Shown: positions 35,664 to 47,720 of the stretch, piece after piece
Position numbering within the stretch: the stretch's first letter is position 1
Layout of the letters: each line of letters begins with the position of its first letter
Notes under the pieces: model-generated
The model's database searches: none
What the model was told of the DNA's origin: nothing
The model's input: the letters and a program-made list of their open reading frames with translations, nothing else
Position numbers and translations under genes: made by a program
Source of the DNA: Synechococcus sp. SynAce01
Lineage (GTDB): Bacteria; Cyanobacteriota; Cyanobacteriia; PCC-6307; Cyanobiaceae
NCBI RefSeq assembly: GCF_001885215.1
Contig: NZ_CP018091.1
Span: forward strand, 1,984,001 to 2,048,000
Reading direction: 5' to 3'
DNA length: 64,000 nucleotides

Positions 35664-37322
35664 ATGACCCATGGCATCCACGCGCAACCGTCTTCAGCCC
35701 CAGCTACCTCCCGCTCGGCCGTCAACTCTGAAGGTTCTGTAGCCCCTGTTGTGCTGGCGATTCTCGATGGCTGGGGCTATGGGGAGCCTTCCGAATCCAA
35801 TGCGATTTCCCTGGCTGAAACGCCGGTGATGGATGCGCTCTGGGAGGCCTATCCCCATGCCTTGATCCAGGCCAGCGGCGCTGATGTGGGTTTGCCTGAT
35901 GGTCAGATGGGCAATTCCGAAGTCGGCCATCTCACGATCGGCTCGGGACGCGTCATCCGCCAGGAATTGGTCCGGATCAGCAAAGCGGTCAAAGACGGCA
36001 GCCTGGCCCTCAATCCGGCCTTGAATGGCCTGGCCGATCGCCTCCTTGCCGATGGCGGACAGCTGCACCTGATTGGTCTCTGCTCCGACGGCGGCGTCCA
36101 CAGTCATCTAAGCCATCTCGCTGGCCTGCTGCACTGGGCGGCTGGCCGCGGCATCCAGGACGTCTGCATCCACGTCATCACCGATGGCCGCGATACCCCT
36201 CCCCAGAGCGCCATCCCGTTCATTGCCCAGATCGAGGAGCAGATCGAGGCGGCTGGTGTCGGTCGCATCAGCACGCTCTGCGGCCGCTACTGGTCCATGG
36301 ATCGCGATAACCGCTGGGACCGTACCGAAAAGGCCTATCGGTTGCTCACCGAAGCGACCGATTGCAGCGATCTGGGTCCAAGGCAAGCCATCGAATCGGC
36401 CTATGCCAGCGGTATCCATGACGAATTCATTGAGCCGGTGCGTTTCAGCAGTGATGTCCTCAGCCCCGGTGATGGGCTGGTCTTTTTCAACTTCCGACCC
36501 GACCGGGCCCGCCAGCTGATTCGCTCCTTGGTCGTCGAGCCCTTCGACGCCTTTCCCCGCCAACGTCTCTCACCCCTCCATCTGGTTACCTTCACGCAAT
36601 ACGAACTCGGGTTGCCGGTTGAGGTAGCTTTCCCACCCGAATCCCTCGACGGACTGCTGGGCCAGGTGGTCTCCGAGCACCATCTGCGCCAGTTGCGGAC
36701 TGCTGAAACCGAGAAATATCCCCACGTCACCTATTTCCTCAACGGTGGCATCGAACAACCGTTCCCCGGCGAAGACCGCCAGCTGGTGCCCTCCCCCAGG
36801 GTTGCCACCTATGACCAGTCTCCGGAGATGTCCGCGGCCGTGCTCACGGCAAGCTGCATCGCCGCGATCAACAAGGGCTTGTATTCCCTGATCGTGATCA
36901 ACTACGCCAACCCTGACATGGTGGGCCACACCGGCCAGATGGAGGCCACCACGGCGGCGATCGCTACGGTGGACCGTTGTGTCGGGCAGCTGCTTGAGGC
37001 CACCAACCGCAAGGGAGGAACGCTGCTGATCACGGCGGATCATGGCAATGCCGAAGTGATGGAAAGCAGCGACGGCAGGCCATGGACGGCCCACACCACC
37101 AATCCCGTGCCGGTGATTTTGGTGGAAGGCGAAAAGCGCAAATTGTCTGGCCGTGGTGCCAACGCCCATCTGCGCAGCGGCGGTGGTCTCGCCGATGTTG
37201 CCCCCACCTTGCTAGAGATTCTTGGCTTGCCCCAACCGGCACGGATGACCGGACGTTCGTTGATCGAACCAGCCGATGTGGTCACCACCTCCGGCAGTCA
37301 ACCCCAGGCCCTGCAGGTTTAA
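35664..37322 (+). CDS. gpmI: 2,3-bisphosphoglycerate-independent phosphoglycerate mutase GpmI
   Basis: GpmI interconverts 3- and 2-phosphoglycerate with two manganese ions and a phosphoserine intermediate. From ATG 35664 it is 552 residues; ATG 35610 would add 18 residues of unconserved sequence. Landmarks are [35 protein letters not shown] with nucleophile Ser85, [10 protein letters not shown]-like [16 protein letters not shown], and [13 protein letters not shown] plus [13 protein letters not shown] with metal ligands. secG follows after 67 bp, the usual cyanobacterial neighbour. Confidence 0.96.
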   Translation: MTHGIHAQPSSAPATSRSAVNSEGSVAPVVLAILDGWGYGEPSESNAISLAETPVMDALWEAYPHALIQASGADVGLPDGQMGNSEVGHLTIGSGRVIRQELVRISKAVKDGSLALNPALNGLADRLLADGGQLHLIGLCSDGGVHSHLSHLAGLLHWAAGRGIQDVCIHVITDGRDTPPQSAIPFIAQIEEQIEAAGVGRISTLCGRYWSMDRDNRWDRTEKAYRLLTEATDCSDLGPRQAIESAYASGIHDEFIEPVRFSSDVLSPGDGLVFFNFRPDRARQLIRSLVVEPFDAFPRQRLSPLHLVTFTQYELGLPVEVAFPPESLDGLLGQVVSEHHLRQLRTAETEKYPHVTYFLNGGIEQPFPGEDRQLVPSPRVATYDQSPEMSAAVLTASCIAAINKGLYSLIVINYANPDMVGHTGQMEATTAAIATVDRCVGQLLEATNRKGGTLLITADHGNAEVMESSDGRPWTAHTTNPVPVILVEGEKRKLSGRGANAHLRSGGGLADVAPTLLEILGLPQPARMTGRSLIEPADVVTTSGSQPQALQV

Positions 37323-37389
37323 GCCTCCTGGTTTCGGGCCTTGCTGGCCCGGGCCCGGGGTGTTGCCGTTACTTCGATAAGCTTGGCCG

Positions 37390-37620
37390 ATGCTTATTGC
37401 CATTCTCTCCTGGGTCTGGATCGGCACCGGTGTGCTGCTGATCGTCAGTGTCCTTCTGCACAGTCCGAAGGGCGATGGCATGGGCGGTCTGGCCAGCAGC
37501 GGTGGCTCCATGTTCAGCAGCGCCCGCAGCGCTGAAGACACCCTGAATCGGATCAGCTGGACCCTGCTCGCAGTTTTTCTCGGTCTGGCCGTGCTGCTCA
37601 GTGCGGGCTGGTTGCGTTGA
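37390..37620 (+). CDS. secG: Protein-export membrane protein SecG
   Basis: SecG is the small subunit of the SecYEG translocon. The 76-residue protein has two hydrophobic helices (ILSWVWIGTGVLLIVSVLL and WTLLAVFLGLAVLLSAGWL). Between them is the conserved loop HSPKGDGMGGLASSGGSMF. The stop shares four bases with the TTG start of msrB (TTGA), indicating coupled translation. Confidence 0.94.
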   Translation: MLIAILSWVWIGTGVLLIVSVLLHSPKGDGMGGLASSGGSMFSSARSAEDTLNRISWTLLAVFLGLAVLLSAGWLR

Positions 37621-38105
37621 GCCCGATCAATCGCCGCAGTCTGCTCGCCGCCCTTGGCGCCATGCTTAGCCCGTTGCTCGGCGGCCGAGCGGCCGAGGCG
37701 GCCTCAAAGGCGAATGACCCCAATTGGCAGCTCAGTGAGGCGGCCTGGAAACAACGGCTCAGTCCGGCGGCCTTTGCCGTGCTCAGGCGCGAGGGCACCG
37801 AGCCGCCATTCAGCAGTCCGCTCGACAAGGAAAAGCGCAAGGGCACTTTTGTCTGTGCCGGTTGCCAGCTGCCCTTGTTCAGCTCCAGCGCCAAATTCGA
37901 CAGCCGCACCGGCTGGCCAAGTTTCTGGCAGCCCTTGCCGAATGCGGTGGTCACCAAACTTGATTTCAAGTTGATCCTGCCCCGCACCGAATACCACTGC
38001 CGACGTTGCGGTGGCCACCAGGGGCATGTCTTCAACGACGGCCCCCGTCCCACCGGCAAGCGTTACTGCAACAACGGCGTCGCACTGAATTTCATTCCAG
38101 GCTGA
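37617..38105 (+). CDS. msrB: Peptide-methionine (R)-S-oxide reductase MsrB with putative Tat signal
   Basis: MsrB reduces the R-epimer of methionine sulfoxide. The 162-residue protein starts at TTG 37617. Its first residues, INRRSLLAALGAMLSPLLGG, hold a twin-arginine motif and a hydrophobic stretch ending AAEAASKA, so a Tat-exported protein is likely. The family core shows FVCAGCQLPLFSS, SRTGWPSFWQPLP, EYHCRRCGGHQGHVFNDG and GKRYCNNGVALNF, with paired CxxC zinc ligands and a catalytic Cys in RYCNNG. It lies directly behind secG. Confidence 0.92.
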   Translation: MSPINRRSLLAALGAMLSPLLGGRAAEAASKANDPNWQLSEAAWKQRLSPAAFAVLRREGTEPPFSSPLDKEKRKGTFVCAGCQLPLFSSSAKFDSRTGWPSFWQPLPNAVVTKLDFKLILPRTEYHCRRCGGHQGHVFNDGPRPTGKRYCNNGVALNFIPG

Positions 38106-38176
38106 AGGCGGTTATTCGGGTATCGAGGTGAGCCGATCCCTGGGTGACGGAAGTGCCCAAGGTTGATGGCCGACCA

Positions 38177-38201
38177 TAAAAAAGGGCCCCCGAAGGGGCC
38201 C
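38177..38201 (-). terminator. Intrinsic terminator of groEL
   Basis: GGGCCCC and GGGGCCC form a seven-base-pair stem around CGAA, and seven A residues on the plus strand (38177-38183) become a T run on the minus strand. The element lies 24 bp after the groEL stop. Confidence 0.92.
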
Positions 38202-38224
38202 ACATTCAGAGCAGTCGCTTCTGA

Positions 38225-39865
<1,641 letters not shown>

Positions 39866-39896
39866 TCAGTCTCTGAAGAAGAGGATGGGGTGAAGC

Positions 39897-39924
39897 GGGA
39901 ACAGCGGACCGGGAGCAGCGGACC
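39897..39924. repeat. Two tandem 14-bp units in the groES-groEL spacer
   Basis: GGGAACAGCGGACC is followed directly by GGGAGCAGCGGACC, then by a partial GGGACC. The units sit between groES and groEL and might affect mRNA stability between the two cistrons; no family is recognised. Confidence 0.8.
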
Positions 39925-39935
39925 GGGACCTGGGT

Positions 39936-40247
39936 TCAGTGAACGATCGCCAGGATGTCCTTTTCGGAGAGCAGCACGAATTCGTTGCCGCCGAGCTTGA
40001 TGTCGGTGCCGGCGTACTTGCTGTAGAGCACCTGATCGCCGACGCTCACCTCAGGGGATTGGCGGGTGCCGTCGTCGTTGCGCTTGCCGGGGCCCACTTG
40101 AACCACCTCACCCACTTGGGGCTTTTCCTGGGCGGTGTCAGGAAGCAGGATTCCGCCGGCGGTTTTTTCGTCGGAGTCTGAAACCTTGACAAAGACACGG
40201 TCTCCGAGCGGCTTGACCGTGGAGACGGTGAGAGAAACAGCAGCCAT
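39936..40247 (-). CDS. groS: Co-chaperonin GroES
   Basis: GroES caps the GroEL ring. The 103-residue protein shows [23 protein letters not shown] with the mobile loop, [20 protein letters not shown], and [20 protein letters not shown]. The ATG is at 40247. It is the first gene of the groESL operon, read away from atpD, with a CIRCE-like operator 55 bp upstream of its start. Confidence 0.97.
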   Translation of the reverse strand: MAAVSLTVSTVKPLGDRVFVKVSDSDEKTAGGILLPDTAQEKPQVGEVVQVGPGKRNDDGTRQSPEVSVGDQVLYSKYAGTDIKLGGNEFVLLSEKDILAIVH

Positions 40248-40301
40248 GATTCAGTGCGACAACAACAGGGATGACGCCGATGACGTCATGAAACGGACGA
40301 G

Positions 40302-40328
40302 TTGGCACTCGTGCTCGTTGACTGCCAA
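40302..40328. promoter_or_regulatory. CIRCE-like operator (HrcA binding site) upstream of groES
   Basis: TTGGCACTC, nine bases (GTGCTCGTT), then GACTGCCAA form an inverted repeat with a single mismatch. The CIRCE consensus is TTAGCACTC-N9-GAGTGCTAA. The position, 55 bp before groES, suits repression by HrcA. hrcA itself is not in the window. Confidence 0.85.
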
Positions 40329-40346
40329 CCTATGGCAGCAGCGTGA

Positions 40347-41957
<1,611 letters not shown>

Positions 41958-41997
41958 CTTGATCATTGTTGAATCGCCATTCTGAAGACCCCTGCCG

Positions 41998-42405
41998 ATG
42001 ACAATCAACCTGCGCGTTCTGGCACCTGATCAGAGCGTTTTCGATGGCGATGCCGACGAGGTGATCCTGCCCAGCACCACAGGCCAACTGGGTATCTTGC
42101 CGGGCCATGTGTCCTTGCTGACGGCCCTTGATGTGGGCGTGATGCGTTTGCGGATGGGCAAGGATTGGACCTCCATTGCCTTGATGGGCGGTTTTGCCGA
42201 GGTGGAAGCCAACCAGGTGACTGTGCTGGTGAACATCGCTGAACTCGGCTCCAGCATTCAGCCTGATGAGGCCCAGAAGGCCCTTGAGGAGGCCCAACTT
42301 GCGGCCACCGGCTTTGAGGGCCAACCTTCAAGCAGCGACAAGATCAAGGCCCAGCAGACCCTGGCCCGTGCGCGCGCACGCCTCCAGGCCAGCCGAGCCT
42401 CCTGA
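41998..42405 (+). CDS. atpC: ATP synthase F1 subunit epsilon
   Basis: Epsilon is the rotor-stalk subunit that can inhibit ATP hydrolysis through its C-terminal helices. The 135-residue protein has LRVLAPDQSVFDGDADEVIL, STTGQLGILPGHVSLLTAL, and a helical C-terminal hairpin (PDEAQKALEEAQLAATGFEG; KIKAQQTLARARARLQAS). Length is normal. A terminator follows within 30 bp. Confidence 0.97.
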   Translation: MTINLRVLAPDQSVFDGDADEVILPSTTGQLGILPGHVSLLTALDVGVMRLRMGKDWTSIALMGGFAEVEANQVTVLVNIAELGSSIQPDEAQKALEEAQLAATGFEGQPSSSDKIKAQQTLARARARLQASRAS

Positions 42406-42433
42406 AGACTGGAGACACCACAGCCAGGTCATG

Positions 42434-42461
42434 AAAAAAGCGCCCTTTGGGGCGCTTTTTT
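42434..42461. terminator. Bidirectional intrinsic terminator between atpC and PSRP-3
   Basis: AAAAAAGCGCCC, TTTG, GGGCGCTTTTTT form a symmetrical hairpin with A and T tracts on both sides. It can stop transcription of atpC from the left and of the PSRP-3 gene from the right. Confidence 0.92.
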
Positions 42462-42503
42462 GTTGGTATGGCTTGGGCGTTTATTGCGCTTTGGCCAGCT
42501 GAT

Positions 42504-43088
42504 TCAGGCCGTACCGCAGAAGGTGACGTCGGGGAACTTGAGCTTGGCCTCATCCAGCGACTTGCCTTTGCCTTCTTCCTGCCAGTAATTGATCACCTCA
42601 GTGGCCTTGTTGAGGATTTCAACGCGCTCGTTGTCGGTGATCCAGGATTTGGCTTCCAGTTCCGTCTTCATCGTTTCCCAGGCATCTTCGCGAGGCCAGA
42701 AGAAGTAGGAGGTGAGGGGGCTGGGGCCACCGCCGACGATCTGATCGACGGCCAGGGCGACGTTGGTGGGCAGCCAGAGGATCTTGAGCAAAAAGCGGCC
42801 CTCATCGGCTTTCGGCGTATGACCGGAAGGAACGCCGTCCTCATCAACCGTGGCGGTGGCTAAGGCCGCACTGGCGCCGCTCAGGGCCGGCCGCCCTTTC
42901 GTGGTGCCGTCGTCGTCTTCAGCGGCAGCGGCGGTTTCCGCCGGGGCGTGACGGGTGAGCTCCCGATTGGCAGCTCCCGGTTCGGGCGAGCTGGGGGCTG
43001 GCACACGCTTCAGCGTGGCTGGAACGGATGCAGCCGTGGAGGCTTCGGCCGCCTCAATCTCTGGAGCAGCACTGTCTGGGGCCGTCAT
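42504..43088 (-). CDS. Ycf65 / PSRP-3 30S ribosome-associated protein with N-terminal extension
   Basis: PSRP-3 (Ycf65, cS23) is a small-subunit protein of chloroplast and cyanobacterial ribosomes. The conserved half begins [20 protein letters not shown] and continues [51 protein letters not shown]. From ATG 43088 the protein is 194 residues. The first 95 or so are Ala/Pro/Glu-rich and disordered-looking ([20 protein letters not shown]), so it is about twice the usual length. The family call is secure; the role of the extension is unknown. Confidence 0.92.
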   Translation of the reverse strand: MTAPDSAAPEIEAAEASTAASVPATLKRVPAPSSPEPGAANRELTRHAPAETAAAAEDDDGTTKGRPALSGASAALATATVDEDGVPSGHTPKADEGRFLLKILWLPTNVALAVDQIVGGGPSPLTSYFFWPREDAWETMKTELEAKSWITDNERVEILNKATEVINYWQEEGKGKSLDEAKLKFPDVTFCGTA

Positions 43089-43148
43089 GGGTTCGGCGCT
43101 CAAGGCATAAAATCAAACATCAAACCTACCAGCCCAGCTGAGACACCC

Positions 43149-43937
43149 CTGAGTCAGCAAGCCGTTCTGCTCTTCGATATCGATGGCGTGATCAGGGATG
43201 TGGGCGGCAGTTACCGTCGCGCCCTGGCTGAAACCGTGGAGCATTTTTGCGGTTGGAGGCCGCAAGCCGCTGGTATTGACGCGCTCAAGGGCGAAGGGAT
43301 CTGGAACAACGACTGGGATGCCGCCCTGGAGCTGCTGCGCCGCCACGGCCACAACCCCTTGCCGGCCCATGCCGCCCTGGTGGACGTCTTCAGCCGCTTT
43401 TATTTCGGTGGCGATCCCCAGGGGGATCCCGCCGGTTGGAGCGGCTTCATTCGCAACGAACCGCTGCTGGTGGAGGCGGCCTTCTTCAAGGGCCTCAGCG
43501 CTGCCGGGATCGCCTGGGGATTTGTGAGTGGTGCCGAGCCCGGCTCAGCTCGCTATGTGCTTTCGGGCCGGCTGGACCTGGGTGATCCGCCCCTGGTGGC
43601 CATGGGCGATGCTCCCGACAAACCCGATCCCACCGGCCTGCTTCGGCTCGCCACCAGCCTCTGTGAAGGCGCCCTGGGGGCTGGAGCCCCACCCGTCGCC
43701 TATCTCGGTGACACCGTTGCTGACGTGCAGACGGTGCTGAACGCCCGCAAGCAACAGCCCGACCAGCGCTGGCTGAGCCTGGCGGTGGTGCCACCGCATC
43801 TGCAGGCTCCCGGTCTGGAGAAGCAGCGCAGCGCCTACGAAGACAGCCTGCGCGCTGCCGGGGCCGATCGGTTGCTCCCCTCCACCTCCGCACTTCAGCC
43901 CGCCAGCCTGCTCAAGTGGCTGGCCGCAGGCTCCTGA
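43149..43937 (+). CDS. HAD-superfamily phosphatase (TIGR01548 type), start uncertain
   Basis: The protein has HAD motif I VLLFDIDGVIRDVGGSYRRA and a cap region with IWNNDWDAALELLRRHG. Motif II lies in WGFVSGAEPGSARYVL; later motifs are DAPDKPDPTGLLRLA and VAYLGDTVADVQTVL. This matches the cyanobacterial TIGR01548 group; the substrate is unknown. No ATG, GTG or TTG lies in frame between the conserved start and a GTG at 42948 deep inside the opposite gene. CTG 43149 is my best guess, giving 262 residues. It ends one base from the convergent pepP. Confidence 0.82.
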   Translation: MSQQAVLLFDIDGVIRDVGGSYRRALAETVEHFCGWRPQAAGIDALKGEGIWNNDWDAALELLRRHGHNPLPAHAALVDVFSRFYFGGDPQGDPAGWSGFIRNEPLLVEAAFFKGLSAAGIAWGFVSGAEPGSARYVLSGRLDLGDPPLVAMGDAPDKPDPTGLLRLATSLCEGALGAGAPPVAYLGDTVADVQTVLNARKQQPDQRWLSLAVVPPHLQAPGLEKQRSAYEDSLRAAGADRLLPSTSALQPASLLKWLAAGS

Positions 43938-43938
43938 T

Positions 43939-45258
43939 TCAGCGCTCCATCGCCGCCACCGACTTGAGCGCGGCGGCGCTGAGCACCTCATGGCCGCCCG
44001 CTGTCACGGCCACATCGTCTTCGATGCGGATGCCGATGCCTTTCCAGCGGGGATCGATGCTTGGTTGGCCTTCCGGGATGGGAAGCCGATCACTGACATA
44101 CAGACCTGGCTCCACCGTGAGCACCATGCCCGGCTCCAGCGGCTGCGGATGTTCGCCGAGGCGATAGGCGCCGACATCGTGGACATCGAGGCCCAGCCAG
44201 TGGCCGGTGCGGTGCATGTAGAGGTGGCGGTAGGCCCCTTGCTCAATCAGGCCATCCACTTCTCCAACCAGCAGGCCCAGGTCCACCAGCCCCTCGACGA
44301 GCACGCGTAGGGCAGCCCCATGCACCTGCTCGGCATCGGCCTCGGGCCTGACCGTGGCGATCGCCTTCTCCTGGGCGGCGAGCACGAGTTCATAGAGGGC
44401 GCGTTGCTCGGCGCTGAAGCGCCCATTGATGGGAAAGGTTCGGGTGATGTCGCCGTTGTAGTAGTCGCTGAGGCTGCAGCCTGCATCGATCAACAGCAGG
44501 TCGCCACCCACAAGCGGGGCGTTGTTGCTGGTGTAATGCAGCACGCAGGCATTGTCTCCGCCGGCCACGATCGAGCCGTAGGCCGGTCCGCGCGCCCCCT
44601 GCTCCATGAAGTGTTGCTCGATCACCGCCTGCACCTGCCGCTCATTGAGCCCCGGCCGCGCCAGCTGGCGGGCCCGTTCATGGGCCTCCGCCGAGATCCT
44701 TCCGGCCAGGCGCATCCGCTCGAGTTCATCGGCAGACTTGCGCAGTCGCAGCGCGTGCAGGAGCGGGCAAGGTGCCACCAGGCCCAGGGCCGCCTGGCCG
44801 TTGCGGGGGGCACGGTCGAGCTGGGCGGCCCAGGCGGCCAGCAGCAACGGCTCCACATCTGGATGGCGCCCTATCCGGAAGGCGAGGCCCTCCGCTCCCT
44901 GGAGATAGCCGCCCAGCCGCTCCGCCAGCTCCTGGCGGGGATGGGCGAGATCGGCCCCGAACTGTTCGACGGCTCCTTCACATCCCCAGCGGAACCCGTT
45001 CCAGACCTCCGCGGCAGGATCCTTCGGCTCCACGAACAGAACGAAGGGGTGCTCCGGGCAATGGGGCAGGAACAGGGCCACCGCGCCGGGTTCATCAAAG
45101 CCGGTGAGATACCAGAAATCACTCTGCTGGCGGAACGGATGCTCCACATCGGCATGGTGGGTGACCAGCGGCGCCGCCGGAATAACGGCCGCCATGCCGC
45201 CGAGCTGGTCAAGAAAGCGCGCCCGGCGCTGGCCGAACTCTGCGGCGGTGATCACCAT
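43939..45258 (-). CDS. pepP: Xaa-Pro aminopeptidase (PepP, M24B)
   Basis: Aminopeptidase P removes an N-terminal residue before proline. From ATG 45258 the protein is 439 residues. The N-terminal domain has FGQRRARFLDQLGG and SDFWYLTGFDEPGAVALF. The pita-bread catalytic domain has the dinuclear metal ligands in LLIDAGCSLSDYYNGDITRT (Asp, Asp), HRTGHWLGLDVHD (His), LTVEPGLYV (Glu) and GIRIEDDVAVT (Glu). Length is normal. Its start is divergent from the CNNM gene. Confidence 0.95.
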   Translation of the reverse strand: MVITAAEFGQRRARFLDQLGGMAAVIPAAPLVTHHADVEHPFRQQSDFWYLTGFDEPGAVALFLPHCPEHPFVLFVEPKDPAAEVWNGFRWGCEGAVEQFGADLAHPRQELAERLGGYLQGAEGLAFRIGRHPDVEPLLLAAWAAQLDRAPRNGQAALGLVAPCPLLHALRLRKSADELERMRLAGRISAEAHERARQLARPGLNERQVQAVIEQHFMEQGARGPAYGSIVAGGDNACVLHYTSNNAPLVGGDLLLIDAGCSLSDYYNGDITRTFPINGRFSAEQRALYELVLAAQEKAIATVRPEADAEQVHGAALRVLVEGLVDLGLLVGEVDGLIEQGAYRHLYMHRTGHWLGLDVHDVGAYRLGEHPQPLEPGMVLTVEPGLYVSDRLPIPEGQPSIDPRWKGIGIRIEDDVAVTAGGHEVLSAAALKSVAAMER

Positions 45259-45369
45259 GGAGGCAAGCTCAGAACAGCAGGACGTTGGCACAACCGATTA
45301 AATGAATGCGATAGGTCCCAGAGTGCAAGGACGGTATGGGCATGAGCCGGCCACGATGACGCTGAGCGG

Positions 45370-46383
45370 ATGAACGAGCTGCTTGGGCTGGCCGGACTGG
45401 TCGCCTTCATTCTGGTGGGTTCGGCGGTTTGCTCCGGCGTGGAAGCCGCCATGCTCACCGTCAACCCGCTGCGGGTCTACGAACTGGCAGGCCGCGACCG
45501 GCCGGTGCGCGGCGCCAAAGCCCTGCTGGCCCTCAAGACACGCATGGGCCGGGCCCTGGCGGTGCTCGTCATTCTCAACAACGGCTTCAACATCTTCGGC
45601 AGCCTGATTCTGGGCAGCTACGCCGGCTGGGTGTTCGCCTCCCAGGGGATCGACAGGGTGGCCCTGCCCTTGTTCTCGGTCGGACTCACCGTGCTGGTCA
45701 TCCTGCTGGGGGAGATCCTGCCGAAGGCGATCGGCAGCCGTCTGGCCCTGCCGGTGTCGCTGGCCAGCGCCGCTCCGCTCGGCCTGGCCCTGAAATTGAT
45801 GCTGCCACTGGTGCTGGTGCTGGAGCGGCTGTTGCCGGCGATCACCGCCGAGAGCGAACTCACCACCGATGAGGGCGAGATCCGCCTGCTGGCCAGGCTG
45901 GGCTCGCGCACCGGCCAGATCGAAGCCGATGAAGCCGCGATGATCGGCAAGGTGTTCCAGCTCAACGACCTGACGGCCCGCGACCTGATGGTGCCGCGGG
46001 TGTCGGCGCCGACCCTCTCGGCTGAGATCCAGCTGGAGAGCGCCAAGGCGTTGCTGCTGGCCAACACAGCCGCTTGGTGGGTGGTGTTGGGGCGCGAAGT
46101 GGATGAGGTGCTCGGGGTGGCCAGTCGCGAAAGCCTGCTGGCAGCCCTGGTGGAGGGCCGGGGTCAGGCGACCGCCCTGAGCCTGACCCTGCCGGTGGAA
46201 TTCGTGCCGGAAATGATCCGGGCCGATCGTCTGCTGACGGCCTTCCGGCGCAGCAGCCATTCGGTGCGGGTGGTGGTGGATGAGTTCGGCGGCTTCGTCG
46301 GCGTGATCGGTGCCGATGCGGTGCTGGCCGTGCTGGCCGGCTGGTGGCGCCGCCCCCAACCGGCGGCGGAGCCGATCCCGTGA
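45370..46383 (+). CDS. CNNM/CorC-type transporter with CBS domains
   Basis: The 337-residue protein has a DUF21 membrane domain of about four helices (LGLAGLVAFILVGSAVCSGV; NNGFNIFGSLILGSYAGWVF; LFSVGLTVLVILLGEILPKA). The signature GEILPKAIGSR is followed by a CBS pair (LNDLTARDLMVPRVSAPTLS; VRVVVDEFGGFVGVIGADAV). Relatives export or exchange magnesium or cobalt. It lacks the C-terminal CorC_HlyC domain found in longer members. The stop overlaps the GTPase GTG by four bases. Confidence 0.9.
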   Translation: MNELLGLAGLVAFILVGSAVCSGVEAAMLTVNPLRVYELAGRDRPVRGAKALLALKTRMGRALAVLVILNNGFNIFGSLILGSYAGWVFASQGIDRVALPLFSVGLTVLVILLGEILPKAIGSRLALPVSLASAAPLGLALKLMLPLVLVLERLLPAITAESELTTDEGEIRLLARLGSRTGQIEADEAAMIGKVFQLNDLTARDLMVPRVSAPTLSAEIQLESAKALLLANTAAWWVVLGREVDEVLGVASRESLLAALVEGRGQATALSLTLPVEFVPEMIRADRLLTAFRRSSHSVRVVVDEFGGFVGVIGADAVLAVLAGWWRRPQPAAEPIP

Positions 46384-47720
46384 GCGCGACCCTGCAGGCC
46401 GCCCAGCCGGCCATCCAAACCGACAGCGCAAGCCGTTTCGAGGCTCTGCTGCTGCGCTGGCGCCAGCGCCTGGTTCTCAGCGAACGGGAGCGCTCAGCCC
46501 TGGCCCCCGAGCTGGCGGGCCTCGATCGCCAGCTGGAGCGCCTGGCCGCCCGCCGCCTCCAGGTGGCCGTTTTCGGCCGGGTCGGGGTGGGTAAGTCGAG
46601 TCTGCTCAATGCCCTGCTCGGCGAGGAGCGCTTTGCTACCGATCTGGCCCATGGCTGCACCCGCCTGCAGCAGCAGGCAGCCTGGAATCAGCCGATCTCC
46701 GGGCTTGCGGGCCTCGCCCTGATCGACACACCGGGCATCGATGAAGTGGCCGCTGCTGCCCGCCACCGCCTGGCGGCCCGGGTGGCGCTCGCGGCTGATC
46801 TGGTTCTGTTCGTGCTCGATGGCGACCTCACGGCACCGGAATCTCGGGCGCTGGAGCAGATGCTGCGCCTCGGCAAACCCCTGCTGCTGGTGGTCAACCG
46901 GATCGATTGCTGGCCTGCAGCTGAACGGGAGGCGCTGCTGGCGAGCATCCGCGGGCGCCTGTCGGCGGCGGCCCGGGATCTTGAACTGGTGGCCGTCTCG
47001 GCGGCGCCACGGCGGGCCCGGCTGCGCAGCGATGGCCGGGTCCGCAGCGAGCCGGTGGCGGCAGCGATCGGGCCGCTCCAGGATCGATTGCTGGCCCTGC
47101 TCGAAGAGCGGGGCCGCCTGCTGCTGGTGCTCAACGGCCTGCGCGCCGGCGATCGCTTCTGCCGGCATCTGCAGGCCTGGCGGCTGGGCCAGCACCGCAG
47201 GGCGGCCCAGGGGCTGATCGGCCGCTTTGCCGCACTCAAGGCCACCGGCGTGGCGACCAACCCCTTGGTGCTGATGGATCTGGCCGGATCGATGGCCATC
47301 GATGCGGCTTTGGTGGTGCAACTCTGCCGGCTCTACGGTCTCAAGATCAATGGGGCCCAGGCCAGGCGCCTGCTGGGCCGGCTCAGCGGCCACGGCGCCC
47401 TGCTGGGCGGCACCCAGATCGGCATCCAGCTGCTGCTGGGCGTGCTGCGCCAGCTGCTGCTTCTGGCCGCTCCGTTCAGCGGCGGCTTGTCGCTGGCGCC
47501 TGCCGCACCGGTCGCCCTGGCCCAGGCCGCCCTGGCCGTGCACACCACCCGTCGCACCGGCCAGCTGGCGGCGGCCGAACTCCAGCTCGGGGCCCGCCTC
47601 GGCCTCGGTGGTCCCGGTGGCCTGCTCAAGCGCCTGGCCGAGCAGGATCCCCAGGTGAACCGCTGGCTGCGTCACTGCCAGGCCAGCGACGGTGGCTTGG
47701 CCCAGGCCCTGCTGCCGTGA
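46380..47720 (+). CDS. Era-like GTPase with C-terminal DUF697-like hydrophobic domain
   Basis: The 446-residue protein (GTG 46380) has a helical N-terminus (residues 1-60), then a G domain with P-loop GRVGVGKS (66-73), DTPG (116-119) and NRID (173-176). The second half contains Ala/Leu-rich amphipathic and hydrophobic helices (LVLMDLAGSMAIDAALVVQL; GIQLLLGVLRQLLLLAAPF), as in DUF697-linked, membrane-associated GTPases. Function is not known. It is sandwiched by GTGA overlaps between the CNNM gene and nadD, implying coordinated synthesis. Confidence 0.88.
   Translation: MSATLQAAQPAIQTDSASRFEALLLRWRQRLVLSERERSALAPELAGLDRQLERLAARRLQVAVFGRVGVGKSSLLNALLGEERFATDLAHGCTRLQQQAAWNQPISGLAGLALIDTPGIDEVAAAARHRLAARVALAADLVLFVLDGDLTAPESRALEQMLRLGKPLLLVVNRIDCWPAAEREALLASIRGRLSAAARDLELVAVSAAPRRARLRSDGRVRSEPVAAAIGPLQDRLLALLEERGRLLLVLNGLRAGDRFCRHLQAWRLGQHRRAAQGLIGRFAALKATGVATNPLVLMDLAGSMAIDAALVVQLCRLYGLKINGAQARRLLGRLSGHGALLGGTQIGIQLLLGVLRQLLLLAAPFSGGLSLAPAAPVALAQAALAVHTTRRTGQLAAAELQLGARLGLGGPGGLLKRLAEQDPQVNRWLRHCQASDGGLAQALLP

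Noticed and set aside
37330-37360. CGGGCC/GGCCCG hairpin after gpmI as a terminator
   Set aside because: No T run follows and secG starts 30 bp later on the same strand.
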